A stretch of 64,000 bases of DNA from Clostridia bacterium 41_269 (GTDB lineage Bacteria > Bacillota > DTU086): the NCBI GenBank assembly GCA_001508005.1, contig LGEZ01000002.1, forward strand, positions 1 through 64,000, written 5' to 3'. The notes under the pieces are model-generated. The model was not told where the DNA came from. It was given only the letters and a program-made list of their open reading frames with translations, and did not search any database. A program made the translations under genes and the position numbers. Positions 1-7,329 of the stretch are shown here, in pieces. The stretch's first letter is position 1, and the number at the start of each line of letters is the position of its first letter.

Positions 1-1
1 C

Positions 2-532
2 AGCATAGCCGTAAATGGTGTATGTCTTACGGTGGTGGAAATTTTGAATAGTGTTTTTAAAGTTGAGATAATGAAGGAAACTTTTGATAAAACTTCACTT
101 TCAGATTTGAGAATAGGGGATAAAGTTAATTTGGAGAGGGCAGTAAAGATTAACGGCCGTTTTGGGGGGCATTTTGTCAGCGGACATATAGACGGTGTTG
201 GAATTATTAGATCCTTTGATTACTGGGAAAATGCTAAAATTTTTGAGATAAGTGCGGATCCAGCCCTTTCTAGGTATATAGTTCCTAAAGGCTCCATTGC
301 AGTGGATGGAATAAGTCTTACAGTTGTAGATACTGAAGGAATTTTATTTACCGTTTCTATTATTCCCCATACCTTAAAAAATACTAATTTGGCTTTTAAA
401 AAAATTGGGGATAAGGTAAATTTGGAAGTTGATTTGATTGCTAAATATATAGAAAAGCTTTTGGAGCAAAAATTTAAAACACGGGAAGGAGTAACATATT
501 CTTTATTAGCAGAAAAGGGATTCTTAGATTAA
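2..532 (+). CDS. ribE: Riboflavin synthase alpha subunit, 5'-truncated by window edge
   Basis: Riboflavin synthase dismutates two 6,7-dimethyl-8-ribityllumazine molecules into riboflavin. The frame is open from base 2, so about 176 residues are visible and roughly 25-35 N-terminal residues lie outside the window. The protein is an internal duplication, and both lumazine-binding repeats show the family motif: [11 protein letters not shown] at the window edge and [11 protein letters not shown] about 95 residues later. An internal ATG at 74 or a TTG at 44 could be mistaken for a start, but the first motif precedes both. The stop overlaps the first possible ATG of ribBA (TAATG), which indicates translational coupling. 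It is the upstream gene of a ribE-ribBA-ribH operon; any ribD and FMN riboswitch would lie upstream, outside the window. Confidence 0.95.
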   Translation, partial: SIAVNGVCLTVVEILNSVFKVEIMKETFDKTSLSDLRIGDKVNLERAVKINGRFGGHFVSGHIDGVGIIRSFDYWENAKIFEISADPALSRYIVPKGSIAVDGISLTVVDTEGILFTVSIIPHTLKNTNLAFKKIGDKVNLEVDLIAKYIEKLLEQKFKTREGVTYSLLAEKGFLD

Positions 533-546
533 TGGGGGTTTTGAAA

Positions 547-1755
547 ATGGAGAAAGAAATTTTTAATTCCATAGAAGAAGCTATTGAAGATATTAAAAAT
601 GGAAAAATGATTATAGTTGTGGATGATGAAGACCGGGAAAATGAAGGAGATTTAGTGATGGCTGCTGAAAAGGTGACCCCAGAGGCAGTAAATTTTATGG
701 CAAAATACGGCAGGGGTCTTATTTGTGTACCGCTTACTGAAGAGATTACTGAAAGACTCCAGCTTCATCCCATGGTTTATGATAGTACGGATCCCCATGG
801 AACAGCTTTTACTGTTTCTGTTGATTATAAAGGGGTAAAAACCGGCATTTCAGCTTATGAACGAGCAGAAACTATAAAAGCGCTTATTGATCCTTCTTCA
901 AAGCCGGAAGATTTCAGAAGACCCGGACATATTTTTCCTTTAAAGGCAAGGGAAGGAGGAGTTTTACGAAGGGCAGGGCATACCGAAGCTGCAGTGGATT
1001 TGGCAAGATTGGCAGGGCTGTGCCCTGCCGGCGTTATTTGTGAAATAATGAATGAAGATGGTACCATGGCAAGGGTGCCGGATTTGCTGAAATTTTCTGA
1101 GGTTCATGGGCTTAAGATAATAACTATTGCAGATCTAATACGTTTTAGAAGAAAAAATGAGCAGCTCATACGAAGGGTAGAGGTGGTTAATTTACCAACA
1201 AAATATGGAAAGTTTAAAGCATATGTTTATCAGGATATTGTAGAAGAAGAAGGACATATTGCCCTTGTGAAAGGGGAAATCAATGACGGAAAACCTGTTT
1301 TGGTAAGGGTTCATTCCCAATGTTTAACCGGTGACGTTTTTGGAAGCTTACGTTGTGATTGCGGTCAGCAGCTGAGCTCGGCTTTGAGAATGATTGAAGA
1401 AGAGGGAAGAGGAGTTCTTCTATACATGAGGCAGGAAGGAAGGGGAATTGGGCTAATAAACAAAATGAGAGCTTATAAGCTCCAAGAAGAAGGTATGGAT
1501 ACTGTGGAAGCTAATGAAAAATTGGGATTTAAGGCTGATTTAAGGGATTACGGCATTGGAGCTCAGATTTTGGCAGATTTAGGTGTAAAAGAAATCAGGC
1601 TTCTTACCAATAATCCTCGAAAAATTGCTGGACTGGAAGGGTATGGATTAAAGGTTGTGGAAAGGATTCCCATACAGGTATTTCCCAATGAGAATAATGA
1701 AAAATATTTAAGGACTAAAAAGACAAAGCTGGGCCATTATTTAGACAACATTTAA
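547..1755 (+). CDS. ribBA: Bifunctional DHBP synthase / GTP cyclohydrolase II
   Basis: This fusion enzyme makes both riboflavin precursors. The N-terminal half forms 3,4-dihydroxy-2-butanone 4-phosphate from ribulose 5-phosphate, and the C-terminal half opens GTP. The N-terminal domain (about residues 1-200) carries the acidic [10 protein letters not shown] motif. The C-terminal domain carries the zinc and catalytic segment [17 protein letters not shown] near residue 265 and the later RQEGRGIGL motif. About 402 residues is normal for the fusion. An ATG at 532 overlaps the ribE stop, but the ATG at 547 has GGGGG at a proper distance and gives the usual N-terminus, so I chose it. Both halves look catalytically complete. 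Confidence 0.95.
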   Translation: MEKEIFNSIEEAIEDIKNGKMIIVVDDEDRENEGDLVMAAEKVTPEAVNFMAKYGRGLICVPLTEEITERLQLHPMVYDSTDPHGTAFTVSVDYKGVKTGISAYERAETIKALIDPSSKPEDFRRPGHIFPLKAREGGVLRRAGHTEAAVDLARLAGLCPAGVICEIMNEDGTMARVPDLLKFSEVHGLKIITIADLIRFRRKNEQLIRRVEVVNLPTKYGKFKAYVYQDIVEEEGHIALVKGEINDGKPVLVRVHSQCLTGDVFGSLRCDCGQQLSSALRMIEEEGRGVLLYMRQEGRGIGLINKMRAYKLQEEGMDTVEANEKLGFKADLRDYGIGAQILADLGVKEIRLLTNNPRKIAGLEGYGLKVVERIPIQVFPNENNEKYLRTKKTKLGHYLDNI

Positions 1756-1811
1756 TAGAAAAAGAAAAATTTAAAATTTAATTTGATTTTTAAAAAAAGG
1801 GGTGAATGATA

Positions 1812-2273
1812 TTGCCGAAGGTTTTTGAAGGGATGCTGGATGGTAGCGGACTTAAATTTGGAATAGTTGTAAGCAGATTTAACGAATTTATTACTAAAAG
1901 ACTGCTGGAAGGGGCTCTTGATGCCCTTAAACGTCATGGTACAGATCTTAATTCTGTTGATATAGTTTGGGTGCCGGGTTCATGGGAAATACCTATTGCT
2001 GCAAAAAAGCTTGCCCAGAAAGGTAATGATGCTGTAATTTGTTTAGGTGCGGTAATTAGAGGAGACACTCCACATTTTGAATATGTTGCAGGGGAAACCA
2101 GTAAAGGAATTGCAAAAATAGCCCTTGATTTAGGTGTGCCGGTGATAAATGGTTTAATAACAGCTGATACTTTGGAGCAGGCTATAGAAAGAGCCGGTAC
2201 TAAAGCGGGAAATAAGGGTTGGAGTGCGGCTTTATCTGCTATAGAAATGGCGAACTTGTTCAAAATGATTTAA
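1812..2273 (+). CDS. ribH: 6,7-dimethyl-8-ribityllumazine synthase
   Basis: Lumazine synthase condenses the pyrimidine intermediate with the butanone phosphate to give the substrate of RibE. The protein has the family signatures VSRFNEF, PGSWEIP and GDTPHFEYV; the last contains the catalytic His, residue 88 counted from the TTG start. The length of 153 residues is typical. An ATG at 1806 directly abuts the AGGGGTGA ribosome binding site and is too close. The in-frame TTG at 1812 has about 7 nt spacing, so TTG is the likely start. It is the last gene of the riboflavin operon and is followed by a strong terminator. Confidence 0.95.
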   Translation: MPKVFEGMLDGSGLKFGIVVSRFNEFITKRLLEGALDALKRHGTDLNSVDIVWVPGSWEIPIAAKKLAQKGNDAVICLGAVIRGDTPHFEYVAGETSKGIAKIALDLGVPVINGLITADTLEQAIERAGTKAGNKGWSAALSAIEMANLFKMI

Positions 2274-2309
2274 AATTGATTTAAGAATAGAAATTTAAAA
2301 AAATTAAAA

Positions 2310-2353
2310 ATAAATAGGATTTGGCTTGTTATCCAAATCCTATTTATTTTTTT
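2310..2353. terminator. Bidirectional intrinsic terminator between ribH and rpmB
   Basis: A 15-bp perfect inverted repeat (2310-2324 with 2333-2347) surrounds an 8-nt loop. It is followed by a T run on the + strand, and it is preceded by A-rich sequence that becomes a T-rich tract on the - strand. It can therefore end transcription of ribH and of the convergent rpmB. Confidence 0.9.
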
Positions 2354-2543
2354 ATAATGCTTTTTGAATTTTTCCAGAACGGATGCACCTTGTACAAACC
2401 AATGCTCTCCTTGGAGTTCCGTTTAACAGTATTTTTACTCTCTGCAGATTTGGAGCCCAAACCCGCTTGGTCTTTAAATTGGAATGGCTTACATTATGAC
2501 CAGTTTTTGGTCCTTTCCCACAGATTGCACATCTTCTGCCCAA
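2352..2543 (-). CDS. rpmB: 50S ribosomal protein L28 (zinc-binding form)
   Basis: L28 is a structural protein of the large ribosomal subunit. The 63-residue product begins [12 protein letters not shown] and has two cysteine pairs (C5/C8 and C50/C53), the zinc-binding C+ form of the protein. The start is a TTG behind a perfect GAGGAGGTG ribosome binding site; a longer reading from an upstream ATG would add ten non-homologous residues. The gene stands alone and converges with the riboflavin operon. In Bacillus rpmB is next to spoVM, but here spoVM is about 51 kb away. Confidence 0.95.
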   Translation of the reverse strand: MGRRCAICGKGPKTGHNVSHSNLKTKRVWAPNLQRVKILLNGTPRRALVCTRCIRSGKIQKAL

Positions 2544-2605
2544 TTTAAAACACCTCCTCATATAAAACAGCACTAGTGCTCATATGTTGGAATGTCAACA
2601 TCATC

Positions 2606-2634
2606 ATTGTAGCAGTCCCGTTTTAATTAGGCAA
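2606..2634 (-). promoter_or_regulatory. Sigma-A promoter of rpmB
   Basis: On the minus strand TTGCCT and TACAAT are separated by 17 bp, upstream of rpmB. The transcribed leader of about 55 nt contains a short hairpin (ATGTTG/CAACAT) and the palindrome AGCACTAGTGCT before the ribosome binding site. I cannot tell whether these are regulatory. Confidence 0.6.
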
Positions 2635-2750
2635 TAAATTGTATCCAGTGGGATAAAAATATTGTTATTATAAATTTTTTTGCTGCAAAGAATAAAAAAA
2701 GTCTGAAAAGATAAAATTTTTTAACAACAAGGAGTGAGGCTTTATAGTTA

Positions 2751-2868
2751 ATGATAAAAAAAACAAAAAAAGAAAATAATAGTAGATAATCAAAAGATTA
2801 GAGATATGGAAAAAATAAAATATGAAGTTTCTCAAGAAATGGGTTTGCAAAAGGATAGGAGCTGTTAA
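2751..2868 (+). pseudogene. Degenerate alpha/beta-type SASP gene remnant
   Basis: A ribosome binding site (AAGGAGTGAGG at 2729-2739) precedes ATG 2751, whose frame ends after 12 Lys-rich codons. In a shifted frame the following codons read IIVDNQKIRDMEKIKYEVSQ, then EMGL and a stop at 2866-2868. This resembles the SASP core VPEA..ALDQMKYEIA.E.G, including the KYEV segment that the intact neighbour at 2956 also has. The second half of a SASP, with the GG motif, is missing. I read it as a decayed or frameshifted duplicate of the neighbouring gene. The alternative is a short divergent SASP-like peptide starting at ATG 2806. Confidence 0.5.
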
Positions 2869-2897
2869 ATAGGCCAAATAGTTCTAGCCTTATCAAA

Positions 2898-2927
2898 GTA
2901 TAAATTAATAGGCTAGTGCTGATACTA
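2898..2927 (+). promoter_or_regulatory. Candidate sigma-G (forespore) promoter of SASP gene
   Basis: GTATA (2898-2902) fits the forespore sigma-G -35 consensus GYATR. GATACTA (2921-2927) fits six of seven positions of the -10 consensus CATNNTA, with 18 bp between them. It lies about 30 nt upstream of the SASP start, where a forespore promoter is expected. The region is AT-rich, so the match is suggestive only. Confidence 0.5.
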
Positions 2928-2955
2928 TGAATGCAGCAAAGGAGGTGAAAAATAA

Positions 2956-3186
2956 TTGGCTCAGGGACAAAGAAGAAATCAAATCTTAGTTCCTCAAGCA
3001 AGAGCTGCTATGGACCAATTTAAATATGAGGTTGCTGCTGAAATAGGGCTTAATGTTAAGCCTGGAGATTACTGGGGAGATATACCTGCAAGGCTGAACG
3101 GGGCTGTAGGAGGCCATATGGTTCGCAAGATGATCCAAGCTTATCAGGAACAATTGGCACAACAGCAGCTTACCCAACAGCAGTAA
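2956..3186 (+). CDS. Small acid-soluble spore protein, alpha/beta type
   Basis: Alpha/beta SASPs coat and protect spore DNA and are degraded to amino acids at germination. The 76-residue product has the two family signatures: the ALDQFKYE-like segment (here MDQFKYEVAAEIGL, about residues 19-33) and RLNGAVGGHMVRKMIQ (about residues 49-64). A Gln-rich tail is unusual but harmless. The start is TTG behind an AAAGGAGGTGA ribosome binding site. The YEVA segment is the type of site cut by the germination protease, whose gene (gpr) lies convergently just downstream. A candidate sigma-G promoter precedes the gene. Confidence 0.93.
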   Translation: MAQGQRRNQILVPQARAAMDQFKYEVAAEIGLNVKPGDYWGDIPARLNGAVGGHMVRKMIQAYQEQLAQQQLTQQQ

Positions 3187-3211
3187 ACTTTGTTTAATGT
3201 TAATTTTATTA

Positions 3212-3234
3212 GCGGGCAAAAGCCCGCGTTTTTT
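3212..3234 (+). terminator. Intrinsic terminator after SASP gene
   Basis: The hairpin GCGGGC-AAAA-GCCCGC is followed by GTTTTTT. Confidence 0.9.
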
Positions 3235-3266
3235 ATTCTAATTCTATTTTATTCTAATTCTATTTA

Positions 3267-4244
3267 TTATTGAAGATAAAGATGGGCATTTTCTTTTCCC
3301 ACTGCTTTATGAAGACTTTGATTAAGAGCTGTTGCAACACATAATGCTGCATTATCGATTAGTATATCAATTTCTTTTGGAGTAACACTTAAGTTTCCTC
3401 CAAAGGGTTCAAGAAGTTTTTCAGCAATATGGTGGAGCGTCTGCTCTTGGATCTGTCTTGAAAAACCTGGAACCTGTTGTTTTAAAGCATTAAATGCTTC
3501 GAAAATAATTATGGCTGCGTTTACTACTGTTGGAATTCCTATGGCTATTACAGGTATTCCTAAAGTATTTATATCTATTCCCATTCTTTGATTTCCTACT
3601 CCTGAACCGGGATTTATTCCTGTATCAGCAATTTGGATTGTGCTGCAGATCCTGTCAACATTGGTGGCTGCAAGGGCATCGATGGCAATTACACAAGCTG
3701 GTTTTATTTTTTCTACCGTTCCCTTTATAATTTCTGCCGTTTCTATTCCTGTAGTTCCCATAACACCAGGAGATAGTGCACTTACAGGTCTAAAACCAGG
3801 TCCTAGAGATTGGGGAAGGTATTTATGCAGATGTCTGGTTACCATAACATGAGATATTACCCTTGGGCCTAAGGCATCAGGTGTTGCAGACCAATTGCCC
3901 AATCCCACAAGCAAAATTTCGGCTTCATCGGATATATTGAGATTTTTTAATAATGTTTCTATTTTTAAAGCAAGTATTTCGCTGACTTTATCATGCAGCG
4001 GAGGATTATTTTCTCTTAGTCCTGGTGCATCAATGGTTATATATGTACCTGGGGCTTTTCCCATTAGTGCACCCACGGCTGGGTTCTCAATTATTATTGT
4101 AGTTACTTCTGCATTATCATATTTTTCTTTATTTTCAATTACACCTGGTATTTCAGTTTGGGCATCACCCCTAACAAGACTATGGGCTTCCACTGCTAAA
4201 TCTGTAACTATTCCGTATTTTTGTAGAATGTTTAAAATTTCCAT
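3267..4244 (-). CDS. gpr: GPR germination protease (family A25)
   Basis: GPR is the spore endopeptidase that starts SASP degradation during germination. The 325-residue protein has the family landmarks: the autoprocessing region TDLAVEAH at residues 14-21, and the two aspartates expected for this atypical aspartic protease, D123 in ATPDALGPRV and D189 in VIAIDAL. Their 66-residue spacing equals that of the Bacillus D127/D193 pair. It is made as a zymogen whose N-terminal 13-15 residues are removed. It lies convergent to a SASP gene, its substrate. The ATG start has AGGAGGG about 12 nt upstream. Sequence and length look intact. Confidence 0.95.
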   Translation of the reverse strand: MEILNILQKYGIVTDLAVEAHSLVRGDAQTEIPGVIENKEKYDNAEVTTIIIENPAVGALMGKAPGTYITIDAPGLRENNPPLHDKVSEILALKIETLLKNLNISDEAEILLVGLGNWSATPDALGPRVISHVMVTRHLHKYLPQSLGPGFRPVSALSPGVMGTTGIETAEIIKGTVEKIKPACVIAIDALAATNVDRICSTIQIADTGINPGSGVGNQRMGIDINTLGIPVIAIGIPTVVNAAIIIFEAFNALKQQVPGFSRQIQEQTLHHIAEKLLEPFGGNLSVTPKEIDILIDNAALCVATALNQSLHKAVGKENAHLYLQ

Positions 4245-4280
4245 ACTATGGTTAAGCCCTCCTAAGATTTTGTTTAAGAT

Positions 4281-4309
4281 TAAAATAACCAGGAAAAGAA
4301 AAAATATTC
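4281..4309 (-). promoter_or_regulatory. Possible sigma-G promoter of gpr
   Basis: On the minus strand GAATA and TATTTTA (6 of 7 positions of CATNNTA) are 17 bp apart, upstream of gpr. This fits forespore expression, which is known for gpr in Bacillus. The sequence is very AT-rich, so chance is a real possibility. Confidence 0.3.
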
Positions 4310-4362
4310 GGGTATGTTTAATATAATTTCAATTTATGATATTTTAAAAGTGGTGAGGTTTT

Positions 4363-5786
4363 ATGGAATTGATAAAAGTTGATAAAAACAAATATATGAT
4401 AAAAAAACATGGAAAAATGAAGTGCGATGTTGTTGTTTATGTAAATGATTATCTTTATAAACTTTTAATGGAAGAAAATGAGGCTGTCAATCAGCTGTAT
4501 AATGCTGCATGCCTGCCTGGGGTTTACAAACGGGTATTGGGTATGCCAGATATTCATACAGGCTTTGGTCTCCCTATAGGCGGAGTAATGGCAATGGATG
4601 GAGAAAATGGAGTGGTTTCTGCAGGTGCAGTGGGTATGGATATTAACTGCGGTGTACGCCTGCTCAGCACTAATATACATCGTTCTGAGGTTAATGAGAG
4701 TATATTAAAAGCTCTTTTAAAGGAGATTGAAAGCAAAGTTCCCCCAGGACTTGGGAAAAAAAGCAGAGATAAGAAATTTAGAAATGTAAATTTAGATCGA
4801 ATAGCGGAATTAGGGGCTCAAGAAATTGTAAGAACTTACGGCTTAGGAACTGAGGAAGATCTTCAAAATACCGAAGATTACGGAAGAATTCCAGGTGGAG
4901 ACCTGGATGCAGTTTCACCTCATGCTGTGGAAAGAGGCGATCAGATAGGCACCATTGGTTCAGGAAATCATTTCATTGAAATTGGATATATAAGCAGGGT
5001 TTATGATGAGTCCCTTGCGGATTTTTTTGGCTTAAAGGAAAAAAATATTACTGTGTTAATACATACCGGGAGCAGGGGTTTTGGACATCAAATCTGTACA
5101 GACTATACAAACATGATGCTTCGTAAAGCTGAAAGCATGAAGTTGCCCATTCCCAGTAAAGGTTTAGCTTATGTGCCCATAAAAACTGAACTGGGCAGGC
5201 AGTATCTTGCTGCCATGGCAGCCGCAGCAAATTTTGCTTTTGCCAACAGACAGATCATTACTGATTATGTTAGGAGTTCTTTTTCAAAAATCTTTAGGCG
5301 CTCATGGGAAAAATTGGGGTTAAAATTGGTTTATGATGTGGCTCATAATATTGCAAAATTTGAAGAATATGATGGCAAAAGCTTTTAATACATAGAAAAG
5401 GTGCTACGAGAGCTCTACCTGCCGGACATAAAGACAATCCTGAATATTACATTTCAACGGGACACCCTGCTATAATTCCCGGAACGATGGGTACTGCATC
5501 TTATGTAGTGGTAGGTACTGACAAAGCTTATGAGACTTTTTATTCTGTAAACCACGGGGCTGGAAGGGTCCTTTCAAGAAATAAAGCAAAGAAAACTATT
5601 AGTCAGCAGGAATTTAATGAAAGCTTAAAGGGTGTCATATGCCTTCAAAAATCAAAGAAAATTTTGGATGAAGTTCCTCTTGCATATAAAGATATTGAAC
5701 AAGTTGTTGGCACTCTTTGGGAAATAGGTATTACAAAGAAAGTAGCTAAATTAAAGCCTTTAGCAGTTCTAAAAGGAGAAGATTAA
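4363..5786 (+). pseudogene. rtcB: RNA ligase RtcB, interrupted by a one-base frameshift
   Basis: RtcB joins 2',3'-cyclic phosphate and 5'-hydroxyl RNA ends using GTP and manganese. The first frame (4363-5388) holds the conserved MDINCGVRLL (metal Cys 96), GSGNHFIEIG and HTGSRGFGHQ motifs and stops right after EEYDGKSF. The continuation, including IHRKGATRALPAGHKDNPE and the NHGAGRVLSR segment with the guanylylated His, lies in the -1 frame from about 5379 to 5786. Adding one A to the AAAA at 5377-5380 restores a 474-residue protein of normal RtcB length. No other damage is visible, so sequencing error or very recent mutation is likely. As it stands the first fragment lacks the guanylylation site. 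No RtcA or archease is adjacent. Confidence 0.9.
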
Positions 5787-5868
5787 ATAATTTGGCTAGA
5801 AGGAATATTATTGTTTTATGTAGAATGAGGACCCTGGAATTTCATCCATCTCATGAGGGGGCTTTTTC

Positions 5869-6033
5869 GTGGAGGTAAAGTGTGCTTTGTGCGGTCGGGT
5901 GGACGTAATAACAAAAATTCATAAGGATTATTTTAAAATTGCTCGACAGAAAGGTTCTTATATTTGTGAAATGTGCGAAAAAAGAGTGCGCTATCAGGCA
6001 GTTGAATGCAACAAGCCCAAAAAGCCCATGTAG
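5869..6033 (+). CDS. DUF2197 (YlaI-like) small zinc-finger protein
   Basis: A 54-residue protein starting at GTG behind GAGGGGGC. It has two CxxC pairs (CALC near residues 5-8 and CEMC near 37-40), predicting a single zinc site. The layout, with a basic stretch between the pairs, matches the YlaI/DUF2197 family of Firmicutes, whose function is unknown. It stands alone between rtcB and a terminator. Confidence 0.8.
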   Translation: MEVKCALCGRVDVITKIHKDYFKIARQKGSYICEMCEKRVRYQAVECNKPKKPM

Positions 6034-6038
6034 CAAAG

Positions 6039-6070
6039 AACCCACAGGTTATTTAAACCTGTGGGTTTTT
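6039..6070 (+). terminator. Intrinsic terminator after DUF2197 gene
   Basis: The 12-bp perfect stem AACCCACAGGTT/AACCTGTGGGTT has a 4-nt loop and is followed by TTTTT. Confidence 0.92.
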
Positions 6071-6165
6071 GCAGTTGCCGTTACCGGCAACCTGGGAGAG
6101 GAGAAACCGGAGGAAGAGCTCATGGGGGAGGGTTATTTGGGTAAATAACCTCAAAGCTCTTCTTG
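6071..6165 (+). other. Structured non-coding segment of unknown role
   Basis: Just after the terminator come two predicted helices. The first is GTTGCCG/CGGCAAC (6074-6080 with 6085-6091). The second is a two-layer hairpin with outer GAAGAGCT/AGCTCTTC (6113-6120 with 6155-6162) enclosing GGTTATTT/AAATAACC (6131-6138 with 6143-6150). A purine-rich 20-nt linker joins them. The strict complementarity and higher GC than the surroundings suggest a functional RNA or regulatory leader, but I recognise no known riboswitch class and see no coding potential. Confidence 0.4.
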
Positions 6166-6261
6166 TAATATTTTGTTGTGCATTAATATTTTGGACAGAA
6201 ATTTTTTAGAATATACTTTGGAAAGAAAAATTTTTTAATTTTTTTTTTAAATTATTTTTTA

Positions 6262-6270
6262 TGTTATAAT
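6262..6270 (+). promoter_or_regulatory. Extended -10 promoter of rsmD
   Basis: TGTTATAAT is a perfect extended -10 element, 20 nt upstream of the rsmD start, in a T-rich region without a clear -35 box. Confidence 0.5.
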
Positions 6271-6289
6271 TGCCTTTAAGGTGGCATCA

Positions 6290-6856
6290 ATGAGAATAAT
6301 AGGAGGTAAATACAAGGGGAGACGCCTTAAAACTCCCAAAGATAATAAAATTATTAGACCTACCTCTGATAGGGTTAAGGAGGCCATATTTAATATACTG
6401 GGGGAAAAAGTACAAAACAGCCGGGTGCTGGATTTATTCTGCGGCACAGGCAGCTTAGGTTTGGAAGCTCTCAGCAGAGGTGCTTCCCATGTTGTTTTTG
6501 TGGATAAAAGTTCTCTCTCATTAAAGCTCGTCAAATCAAATTTGGAGTTAATTGGAGAATGCGAAAAGGCCTTATTAATTAAAAGTGATGTTTTTAAAGC
6601 ATTTGGCAGATTGGCAGCAGAAAAAAAGGTTTTTGATGTTGTTTTTGTTGATCCACCTTATAAAGAGCGGTTTCACAAAGCTATATTGGAAGAACTTGCT
6701 TTAAAGGGGCTTATGGAAAAGGAAGGGGTTGTAGTATACGAAACTTCTAAAAAATATGAGTTTGCTGAACCTATTCCTTTATTTGTAATGACTAGATCTA
6801 AAGGGTATGGAGACACAAAGGTTTCTTTTTTCCTTTATGTGGGAGAGGAGGTTTGA
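6290..6856 (+). CDS. rsmD: 16S rRNA (guanine966-N2)-methyltransferase RsmD
   Basis: RsmD methylates G966 of 16S rRNA using SAM. The protein has the SAM-binding motif VLDLFCGTGSLGLEALSRGA (about residues 44-63) and the catalytic DPPY motif near residue 122. The start ATG at 6290 gives the family N-terminus MRIIGGKYKGRRL and has AAGGTGG 5 nt upstream; a GTG at 6281 lies inside that ribosome binding site. In many Clostridia rsmD is followed by coaD, but here the next gene is a coiled-coil protein 3 nt downstream, so the pair is co-transcribed. Confidence 0.95.
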   Translation: MRIIGGKYKGRRLKTPKDNKIIRPTSDRVKEAIFNILGEKVQNSRVLDLFCGTGSLGLEALSRGASHVVFVDKSSLSLKLVKSNLELIGECEKALLIKSDVFKAFGRLAAEKKVFDVVFVDPPYKERFHKAILEELALKGLMEKEGVVVYETSKKYEFAEPIPLFVMTRSKGYGDTKVSFFLYVGEEV

Positions 6857-6859
6857 AAT

Positions 6860-7312
6860 TTGGAAATTTTAAAAACTTTAGATGATCTGGAAAAACTAAT
6901 AGAAGAGAGCACTAGAATCCCAATAACTGGTAAGATTGTTTTGGATTCTGAAAATTTGCTGGATTATGTGGATAAAATAAGGGGATTGCTTCCTGAAGAA
7001 ATAAGGCAGGCCCAGTGGGTTGCAAAGGAAAGGGATCGCTTAATAAAGGAAGCTGAAGATGAGGCAAAGAGAATTATATCTGATGCTAAAGAAGAAATTA
7101 AAAAGCTTGCAGATGAAACAGAAATAGTTAAAGAAGCTAATGCCCGTGCAAAAAGTATTATTGAGGAGGCAAAAAAAGAAGCTGATGAAGTTATAAATGG
7201 TGCCAATGAGTATGCTGCAGAAATTTTAAGGAACTTAGAAAATACTTTAACAAAAGCTTTAAATGTTGTTAGAAAAGGAATTTCTCAGCTGAGTGAGGGA
7301 GAGCAGAAATAG
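6860..7312 (+). CDS. Coiled-coil protein of unknown function
   Basis: A 150-residue protein starting at TTG behind GGGAGAGGAGG, directly after rsmD. From about residue 50 to 125 it is an uninterrupted charged heptad pattern rich in Glu, Lys and Ala, predicted as a long coiled coil. It has no signal peptide or membrane segment. Similar small proteins in rsmD neighbourhoods of Clostridia are often labelled ATPase or V-type ATPase subunit H-like because of this coiled coil, but there is no nucleotide-binding motif and I assign no function. Position suggests co-expression with rsmD. Confidence 0.7.
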   Translation: MEILKTLDDLEKLIEESTRIPITGKIVLDSENLLDYVDKIRGLLPEEIRQAQWVAKERDRLIKEAEDEAKRIISDAKEEIKKLADETEIVKEANARAKSIIEEAKKEADEVINGANEYAAEILRNLENTLTKALNVVRKGISQLSEGEQK

Positions 7313-7329
7313 AGCATTTTTTATAGGAA

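Noticed and set aside
855-2263. Open frames on the minus strand inside ribBA and ribH
   Set aside because: They are shadows of the riboflavin genes: low complexity, no ribosome binding site and no recognisable homology.
6071-6165. A known riboswitch class
   Set aside because: I could not match conserved cores of common classes such as SAM, TPP, glycine, purine, c-di-GMP or c-di-AMP, so I left it as an unassigned structure.
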